A stretch of DNA of 64,000 nucleotides from an uncultured Flavobacteriales bacterium (GTDB lineage Bacteria; Bacteroidota; Bacteroidia; Palsa-965), in the NCBI GenBank assembly GCA_903873905.1, contig CAIQQJ010000006.1:1-64000 (forward strand), read 5' to 3'. This document shows positions 59,201 to 64,000 of the stretch, piece by piece. Positions within the stretch are counted from its first letter, which is position 1; each line of letters begins with the position of its first letter. Made by a program: the position numbers and the translations under genes. The notes beneath the pieces were generated by a model. It did no database searches and was not told the origin of the DNA. It saw only the letters and a list, made by a program, of their open reading frames with translations.

Positions 59201-60462
59201 TAGCTGCTGTTCCTCCAACCATTTGTATTGGTCAATCATCGAATCTCACAGCAACTCCTGCTGGTGGATTAGGATCTGGTTATACTTACGCATGGACTCC
59301 AGTCGGTACAGGTTCAACACAAACTGTTACTGTTTCCCCAATTGTAACAACCACTTATACTGTTGTCGTTACTGATGGAAATGGATGTGTTTCTGCACCT
59401 GCTTCAATTACTGTAACTGTCAATCCTCCTCTGAATGTAACGCTTCTTGCTAACCCAAGTCCAGTTTGCATTGGATCACCTTCAACACTAACTGCAACTC
59501 CTAACGGAGGAAATGGTGGACCTTATACTTATACTTGGTTGCCAGTAGGAACAGGTGGAAATTCAATCACCGTAAGTGTGACGCCAACTGTAACAACAAC
59601 TTACACGGTTATTTTATCCGATGGTTGTACTACACCAAACGATTCTGCAGTAGTTACAATTACTGTAAGTGCACCTCCGGTTCCTACATTCACTGGAACA
59701 CCATTAACAGGTTGCGCTCCATTATGCGTGAATTTCACTACACCAAATAATCCAACATGGATAAGTTGTGCCTGGAATTTTGGAGATGGGTCTCCAGTAT
59801 CAACTAACTTCAATCCAAATCATTGTTACACCATAACAGGTTGCTATAATGTGACATTGTCAATTACCGATGCAAGTGGATGTGTTGGTACCGTCACAAT
59901 GCCTAATTATGTTTGCGTTTCTCCAAATGTGGTTGCTCAGTTTACTGCAAGTCCCCAACCAACTGATATTTTCAATAGCACAGTTTTCTTTACAGATCAA
60001 TCAACAGGGGCACCAACAAGTTGGACTTGGTATTTTGGAGGATTGGATAGCTCAAACGCTCAAAATCCAAACTACCATTTCCCAAGTGATGTTGCCGGAT
60101 GCTATGACGTTGTTCTCATTGCGAATAATGCCGCGAATTGTCCTGGAGTGGATACAATGAGAATCTGTATAGATCCTGATTATGTCATTTATTTTCCAAA
60201 TGCATTTACTCCAAATGGTGATGGAGTAAATGATAATTTCATTGGCGTCGGAGAAGGAATTGACAAGTATGAAATGTGGATCTTTGACCGATGGGGAAAT
60301 CTGATTTTTTATACAGATAACATGGGTCACCCTTGGGATGGAAAAGTTCAGAACAAGAGCGACAACCTCGTACAAGAAGATGTTTATGTTTGGAAAGCAA
60401 AAGTCACAGATGTTTTTGGAAAGAAACATAAATTCATCGGACACGTTTCAGTGATCAGATAA
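56287..60462 (+). CDS. SprB-repeat/PKD/CHU_C surface protein with DUF7948-like N-terminus
   Basis: 1391 residues from the ATG of MRIKITLFFILALGF (signal peptide ending SATAQ). Residues about 35-290 match a domain common before beta-propeller repeats in Bacteroidota (FVENVGQLSPIKELQGKKVL, YPFIDIEYTIHPEKGMKYSY, IIIDPWQVG). A beta-propeller-like region follows to about 640. Then come SprB-type repeats (VTCFGGCNGSATVTPSGG), Ig-like units, a PKD domain (CAWNFGDGSPVST) and the CHU_C type B sorting domain. Its last 560 or so residues are close to those of the upstream paralogue, while the N-terminal halves differ. T9SS-exported surface protein. Confidence 0.92.
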   Translation: MRIKITLFFILALGFASISATAQTSKSNFDFLNKLGDQSRVAFVENVGQLSPIKELQGKKVLFSFEDDKGLTAYFTSTGVIYRVSKQQKVSEAEYEEAMRENGSSEREENDLAEKNKAKFLTKTEFVEMNWEGANSNTKVIGKNQTSAYFNFYMPSINKDKVIGNVKGYTKIVYENIYPFIDIEYTIHPEKGMKYSYILHPGANPSDIRMDYYGANLKMDGEGNMIISTDCGDITDYAPLTFKAAQVDGKIISSQFELVKKNTVGFTLANGMKTITETIIIDPWQVGPNFPASGFTPNDLSVDGAGNVLVYSYNTTPSSRIDKYSPLGVFMWTFNLTTSAGYSGFQGDVASDAAGNVYVSIGLGPNNNTGFYNTIKINPTGTALIWGNTTAGTGTNNMMETWTITFNCNHTQFYQSGGGRIVSGTTYFNMSVEEPVNAATGVEGTLIENDSMGDIYCTYYAANNLVYHMTGDSNVTPDLAGGLLAATSGADNNLICFNAASGVRLFRVHTGYAYIDGDVKAPGSVGMDAITSSCQYLYTTNGASIDRWDPLTGAHFNQVTIPGGSTTPGAVNAGITTDKCGNVFVGSNNNIYEYDATLNLINTIGGLPGVVFDLAWGNVANTNLMVCGGTTNGTTFLASVAVTPCVLPNFVTVTAVQPSCASPTGSATATATFCGGPYTYLWSNGQTTQTITNLAPGTYTVTVSSTVSCPYSYVQTQTIVIAPGSGTLSTTQVANNVTCFGGCNGSATVTPSGGTGPYTYNWTPSGGNLATASALCQGSYSCTVTDATGCSAIVPFTITQPAQIVLTTTSTPAGCNMTNGSATVTPSGGVGPYDFVWTDALNNVLQTANNQPGSNVLNNLGTGTYNVLVTDANNCLSNISVIVTGAPGSVASVMTNSPVTCFGNCNGTATATLNGGTAPYTYQWSANAANQTTLTATGLCVGTYTVNFADANGCSGTSTVSVTGPTQVTATVAAVPPTICIGQSSNLTATPAGGLGSGYTYAWTPVGTGSTQTVTVSPIVTTTYTVVVTDGNGCVSAPASITVTVNPPLNVTLLANPSPVCIGSPSTLTATPNGGNGGPYTYTWLPVGTGGNSITVSVTPTVTTTYTVILSDGCTTPNDSAVVTITVSAPPVPTFTGTPLTGCAPLCVNFTTPNNPTWISCAWNFGDGSPVSTNFNPNHCYTITGCYNVTLSITDASGCVGTVTMPNYVCVSPNVVAQFTASPQPTDIFNSTVFFTDQSTGAPTSWTWYFGGLDSSNAQNPNYHFPSDVAGCYDVVLIANNAANCPGVDTMRICIDPDYVIYFPNAFTPNGDGVNDNFIGVGEGIDKYEMWIFDRWGNLIFYTDNMGHPWDGKVQNKSDNLVQEDVYVWKAKVTDVFGKKHKFIGHVSVIR

Positions 60463-60496
60463 AAATTAGGGATTAAAGATTAATAATTATCGGAGA

Positions 60497-60546
60497 ACAG
60501 ATTTCAAATTTCAATTACGGAATTTTGGAGTCTGTTTTTTGTTTTC
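60497..60546 (+). terminator. Intrinsic terminator of the second adhesin gene
   Basis: ACAGA-t-TTCAAA paired with TTTGGA-g-TCTGT across a 14-base loop, then TTTTTTG. Confidence 0.65.
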
Positions 60547-60585
60547 ATCAATTGCACCATTCGTATTTTTTTAGAACTTTACACA

Positions 60586-61095
60586 ATGACAGATACACGC
60601 ACACTCGTTTTGAATCCGAAACAGATAGCACAACGATTGAATCGTTTGGCTTGGCAGGTTTACGAACAGTGCTATGATGAACAGGAAATTGTTGTTGCAG
60701 GAATTGCAGGAAATGGATTTCGCCTAGCGACCCGCATTTCCAAAATACTCAGTGAAATTTCTCCAATCAAAGTGAAACTTTGTGAAGTAACCATTTCCAA
60801 AGACAGTCCGCTTGACGGAAAATCTTCCGTGCAAATAGACGCGAAAGAATTGGAAGGAAAAACAGTTGTACTTGTTGATGACGTTTCCAATTCAGGTCGT
60901 ACGCTTATGTATAGTGTGAAATTATTTTTAGAATCACATGTAAAATCAATTAAGACCTTGGTTCTTGTAGATCGTGATCACAATCGTTTTCCGGTAAAAA
61001 CAAATTTTGTTGGCTTATCCCTTGCAACAACTATGCAAGAGCATATTTCAGTTGTTGTTGGAGAAAATGGTGAGGATGCAGTTTATTTAGATTAG
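60586..61095 (+). CDS. Phosphoribosyltransferase-fold protein (PyrR-like)
   Basis: 169 residues, type I PRTase. The PRPP-binding loop is VVLVDDVSNSGRTLMYSV (about residues 99-116), and the N-terminal part has ARRLNR-like and VVAGIAGNGFRLATRI stretches as in PyrR-type proteins. It could be a pyrimidine regulator or a salvage uracil PRTase; no pyr gene is adjacent, so this stays open. Cytoplasmic. Confidence 0.85.
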   Translation: MTDTRTLVLNPKQIAQRLNRLAWQVYEQCYDEQEIVVAGIAGNGFRLATRISKILSEISPIKVKLCEVTISKDSPLDGKSSVQIDAKELEGKTVVLVDDVSNSGRTLMYSVKLFLESHVKSIKTLVLVDRDHNRFPVKTNFVGLSLATTMQEHISVVVGENGEDAVYLD

Positions 61096-61106
61096 ATATT
61101 GTCAGC

Positions 61107-61181
61107 CTTCAATACATTTTTGTCAAAAGCATTTTCAAGCGGTTTACTTTTTTCCATTGACAAAAACACTCCGTCTTACAA
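61107..61181 (+). repeat. 3'-end hairpin element, copy 5 (family I)
   Basis: CTTCAATAC 11 bases behind the stop, an interior with TTTGTCAA against TTGACAAA, and ACTCCGTCTTACAA. Closest to copy 1. Confidence 0.6.
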
Positions 61182-61190
61182 ATCATAATT

Positions 61191-62513
61191 ATGGAAAATA
61201 AATTACAACAAATGAATTGGAAATTTTTCAGTTTACTGTTTTTATTCTTTCTATTCGGACTATTTCCAAGACTTAACGCAGCAGATTTTCCCACAAACAA
61301 AAATCTTAAAGTTTTAATAGATAGCGGAGAATATTTTCAGTTCAAGGAAGATTTTCAAAAACAATTGCATGCTTCACCGCATGGGAAAAAAGTGAGTAAT
61401 GACGATTTCTATTATTATTCCTGGTATTATTTTCTTTTCAATAAATCTCCAGAATCAAACCTAGCCATTGAAACACTATTGGCAAAAAAAGAAATTAACT
61501 TATCCGATTCCATTGTTGCCGAATTATTGGAATTGCATTTTCAAAATGATTTTCGTTTGTTCGATTACAAGAAGGCAGATTCCATTTGCACAATTTTGCT
61601 TTTTCGTTATTCTTCTGCAATGGAAAAAGAAACATTGGATGGAATTAGGAATACCGGTGCAATTACAGCTGCATTAAAAAACACCCCTGCGCAAACCGTG
61701 GAAAGAAAAGAAGCCTTGGACATTTCATTTAAACGCGACATGGCTTCGTTAATACGTATCCCAGTAAACATAAATGCCCAAAACGGAAATTTTATTCTTG
61801 ACACGGGCGCAAATCTTTCAACGCTTTCAGAATCGGAAGCAAAAAAAATGGGAGTGAAAATCTTAGATGTCAATTTTGCAGTAGCTTCCTCTTCTCGATC
61901 TTCTGTTCCATCTAAACTAGGTGTGGCCAACATTTTGAAAATCGGGAATGTAACTTTCAGAAATGTAGTTTTTATTATACTTCCCGACAAATCACTTTCT
62001 TTCATTGGCGGAGCATATAAAATAAAAGGAATTATCGGTTTGCCAGTTATTGCGCAATTGGGAGAAATTCAAATTCACAAAAACAAACATCTTATTTCTC
62101 CAATTCAACAAACAGAATCGGATTTGCAAAATTTGGGATTGAACGGAAATACACCATTTGCCAATGTGAATTATTTTGGTTCATATCATCCGTACATTTT
62201 CGACACAGGTGCAGCAACTGGAATTCTTGGGAATAAATTTTATTACACCTATCAAGATAGTTTGAAAAAAAACAAAAATGGAACAAGTCATATTGGTGGT
62301 GCGGGAGGTTCAGAGAAGATTTCAATTATTAAAATCAAGCAGCTTCATTATGAATTTGCAAATCAAAAAGGACATTTGAAAAATGCGAGTATACAAGTCT
62401 CCGGAAGTTCAAAGGCCGTTGCAAATTATTACGGAATTGTAGGAGAGGATATTTTTATGCAATGGAACACGATGACAATAAATTTTGATCAGATGTTTGT
62501 GCTGCTGAAGTGA
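61191..62513 (+). CDS. Exported aspartic protease-like protein with two DTGA motifs
   Basis: 440 residues. An N-terminal hydrophobic segment (WKFFSLLFLFFLFGLFPRLNA) is followed by a helical region of about 150 residues and then two retropepsin-type lobes: FILDTGANLSTLSESEAKKMG (Asp near residue 204) and YIFDTGAATGILGNKF (Asp near 338). Retropepsins are usually dimers with one D-T-G per chain; here both lie in a single chain, as in pepsin-like proteins. GVVGEDIF-like GIVGEDIFMQW ends the second lobe. Probably periplasmic or surface. The substrate is unknown. Confidence 0.85.
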   Translation: MENKLQQMNWKFFSLLFLFFLFGLFPRLNAADFPTNKNLKVLIDSGEYFQFKEDFQKQLHASPHGKKVSNDDFYYYSWYYFLFNKSPESNLAIETLLAKKEINLSDSIVAELLELHFQNDFRLFDYKKADSICTILLFRYSSAMEKETLDGIRNTGAITAALKNTPAQTVERKEALDISFKRDMASLIRIPVNINAQNGNFILDTGANLSTLSESEAKKMGVKILDVNFAVASSSRSSVPSKLGVANILKIGNVTFRNVVFIILPDKSLSFIGGAYKIKGIIGLPVIAQLGEIQIHKNKHLISPIQQTESDLQNLGLNGNTPFANVNYFGSYHPYIFDTGAATGILGNKFYYTYQDSLKKNKNGTSHIGGAGGSEKISIIKIKQLHYEFANQKGHLKNASIQVSGSSKAVANYYGIVGEDIFMQWNTMTINFDQMFVLLK

Positions 62514-62516
62514 AAC

Positions 62517-62540
62517 GGTGATGAAGTGATGAGGTGGCGG
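62517..62540 (+). repeat. GTGATNNN octamers behind the protease gene
   Basis: GGTGATGAAGTGATGAGGTG directly behind the stop codon; related to the octamers at 32112 and 33369. Confidence 0.4.
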
Positions 62541-62587
62541 CAGATTTACAAAAAAAAAGTTGTCGGTGGTGATAAAAATTATCTCCA

Positions 62588-63106
62588 TTAAACATTACTA
62601 ATCTCTTTCAGAATTTTTTTTCCTCTTGCTCTTATTCCTCCACCATTTTCCTTTACCAAATCCTCGACTACCATTTTCAATTCACGTTTCAGTTCAGGTT
62701 CTTTCATTGAAATATTTTTCAATACAGTCATAGCGAAAACCTTAACTGCAATAGGAGAATCGCTTTTCATCAATAAGTAAAAACTGGAATTGGTAAGCGT
62801 ACCCAAATATTTTTTCGGCACATCGATAAATTGCAGCAGACGCAAAATATTTCTGTAAACAGCGGGATGCAAATTCGGATTTGAAAGCAAGCCGATGAAT
62901 TTTCCAAAATAGGGCTTCACCAAGTCAGGATGATTGATGGCGCAGCAACTTATTACCCACGCGATGCGATGTACAATTCGAACCTCATCAGAAAAAAGTA
63001 AATCCACAATTTCGGCAAAACGTTTTTCATCATCCCCTACCCACTTCGTCACTTTCAAGGTTTGCGATTTGGAATGTTCAGTCAGAATGGTTTTTCGTAA
63101 ATTCAT
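62588..63106 (-). CDS. HEAT-like helical protein, function unknown
   Basis: 172 residues made of paired helices: RFAEIVDLLFSDEVRIVHRI, AWVISCCAINHPDLVKPYF, YRNILRLLQFIDVPKKYL, VKVFAMTVLKNISMKEPELK. This is the pattern of HEAT/ARM repeats as in AlkD-type proteins, but no DNA-glycosylase residues can be pointed to. Cytoplasmic. It is convergent with the protease gene and divergent from the last gene. Confidence 0.7.
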   Translation of the reverse strand: MNLRKTILTEHSKSQTLKVTKWVGDDEKRFAEIVDLLFSDEVRIVHRIAWVISCCAINHPDLVKPYFGKFIGLLSNPNLHPAVYRNILRLLQFIDVPKKYLGTLTNSSFYLLMKSDSPIAVKVFAMTVLKNISMKEPELKRELKMVVEDLVKENGGGIRARGKKILKEISNV

Positions 63107-63156
63107 ACCAGAATTAATAGCACGAAGATATCATTCAATAAAACCAATTCAAATAA

Positions 63157-63906
63157 TTGAAACGTTTCCTATTTCTGATTCTCATCACACCTGGAATTCT
63201 TTCAGCCCAAAAAAACTGGACATTTCCGAAACGATTAACTATTGGTGGACTTGAAGCATCGATTCCAAATCAGGAAAGAAATATGGAATTGGATCCAGCT
63301 GGTTATTTTTCCGCTTATGTAGAAAATTTCCATCCAATTGGTTGGTCTCTCGATGGAAAAGCGGCCTACCTCACTTGGGATGAGGGTGAATTTTATTGTC
63401 ATATGGGCCTAGTGATTTATGATGCGGTTCACGATTCAATTGCTGCAAAATGGTTTGACAATTTTGGAGAAACGAATGCAATTACTTCGGAACAGATTTT
63501 TGCACTTTGGAAACGCGACAAGGATAGCCTGCAACCTTTATTAAAACACTACAAAATAGTAGCAGATACAAATGCATTGTATTCCGATTTCCCTTTCAGT
63601 TATGAAGAGGGGAAAATAAAAAAAGATTTCAATCTGGAATATTCCTTGCACACATCAACAATAGACAATCGATATTATGATAGTATCTCGCTTATTTGTG
63701 AAATTAGTCAAGCAACGAAAACTGATTCTGTGCAATTGTATTTCGGAAACTTTTATGATGTAGATCTTCATCCCGCAGGAATTTGGATGAGTCCAGAGAG
63801 AAAGTATGCTTTGCTGGTTTTGGTAATTGAAACTGGAGGTCAGCATGGAACTGAAGCGCCGCATAATATAGAATATGTATTTAAGACCATGCGATTGCCA
63901 GAATAA
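63157..63906 (+). CDS. Short exported protein, function unknown
   Basis: 249 residues. The start appears to be TTG (63157), since the signal peptide KRFLFLILITPGILSAQ follows at once and no in-frame ATG lies nearby. The mature part has GWSLDGKAAYLTWDEG and DLHPAGIWMSPERKYALLVL, which look like one or two beta-propeller-like (WD40/PD40-like) blades. No catalytic motif recognised. 50 bases separate it from the divergent HEAT-like gene. Confidence 0.65.
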   Translation: MKRFLFLILITPGILSAQKNWTFPKRLTIGGLEASIPNQERNMELDPAGYFSAYVENFHPIGWSLDGKAAYLTWDEGEFYCHMGLVIYDAVHDSIAAKWFDNFGETNAITSEQIFALWKRDKDSLQPLLKHYKIVADTNALYSDFPFSYEEGKIKKDFNLEYSLHTSTIDNRYYDSISLICEISQATKTDSVQLYFGNFYDVDLHPAGIWMSPERKYALLVLVIETGGQHGTEAPHNIEYVFKTMRLPE

Positions 63907-64000
63907 ATAATACCACAAATTTTGAAAATCAAGTAATAATCAAGAAGAGAACAACAATTTTGCACCATTACAAATGAACGTTTATCTTTAAAAGTGAATA

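Noticed and set aside
1-64000. tRNA, rRNA, insertion sequences, prophage
   Set aside because: No cloverleaf-like sequence with a TTCGA-N-TC arm, no rRNA segment, no transposase, integrase or phage structural gene was recognised by eye; a tRNAscan or IS search was not possible.

Overview
The window is a gene-dense, moderately AT-rich chromosomal segment of a Bacteroidota bacterium that carries a type IX secretion system (T9SS). The evidence is a PorQ gene, a PorP/SprF gene, T9SS sorting domains of both kinds (the short 'PNP...GIYFLKV' type and the gliding-motility-associated CHU_C type), the alternative bacteroidete GlmU, type B L31, a DUF1015-serA-serC cluster, and promoters of the TAnnTTTG type. 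No rRNA, tRNA, insertion sequence, prophage or CRISPR array was seen. The window starts inside a gene.

Layout. 1-5.2 kb: the 3' part of a protein with carbonic-anhydrase-like motifs, then a minus-strand operon (MCE/MlaD-like protein, membrane Fe-S protein, CCG-domain Fe-S protein, small conserved protein). 5.3-13.2 kb: a minus-strand run with a T9SS-exported subtilisin, a lipoprotein, MnmA, a YwqK/MORN-type exported protein, PBP4 (DacB), pterin carbinolamine dehydratase and PorQ. 13.4-16.3 kb: an AraC regulator convergent with DUF779 and an acetaldehyde-type aldehyde dehydrogenase. 16.4-18 kb: a small accessory patch (SUKH protein, a frameshifted DHCW cupin, a decayed nucleotidyltransferase with its small partner). 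18-22.4 kb: Lon, alternative GlmU, L31. 22.8-30.6 kb: lipoproteins, PorP/SprF with a 1184-residue PKD/Ig-repeat CHU_C protein, and a LuxC-like acyl-CoA reductase. 30.6-38.7 kb: ferredoxin, two envelope proteins, serC-serA-DUF1015, YggS and a helical-repeat protein. 38.8-47.7 kb: one giant 2952-residue T9SS cargo protein. 47.8-52.4 kb: LptF/G-like permease, two glycosyltransferases and a lipoprotein, apparently one operon. 52.5-60.5 kb: two paralogous SprB-repeat/PKD/CHU_C proteins, the first with a frameshift. 60.5-64 kb: a phosphoribosyltransferase, a two-motif aspartic protease, a HEAT-like protein and a short exported protein.

Functionally the window is mostly cell surface: secretion machinery components (PorQ, PorP/SprF), at least five T9SS cargo genes, envelope lipid and polysaccharide functions, and housekeeping genes (lon, mnmA, serA/serC, rpmE2).

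The least explained signal is in the intergenic DNA. Two dispersed element families are each built from conserved end blocks around a variable hairpin. One has five copies, four of which sit 0-11 bases behind a stop codon and all of which read in the sense direction of the upstream gene. The other has three copies, each close to a copy of the first. A further candidate is a good sigma-54 (-24/-12) match in front of lon.
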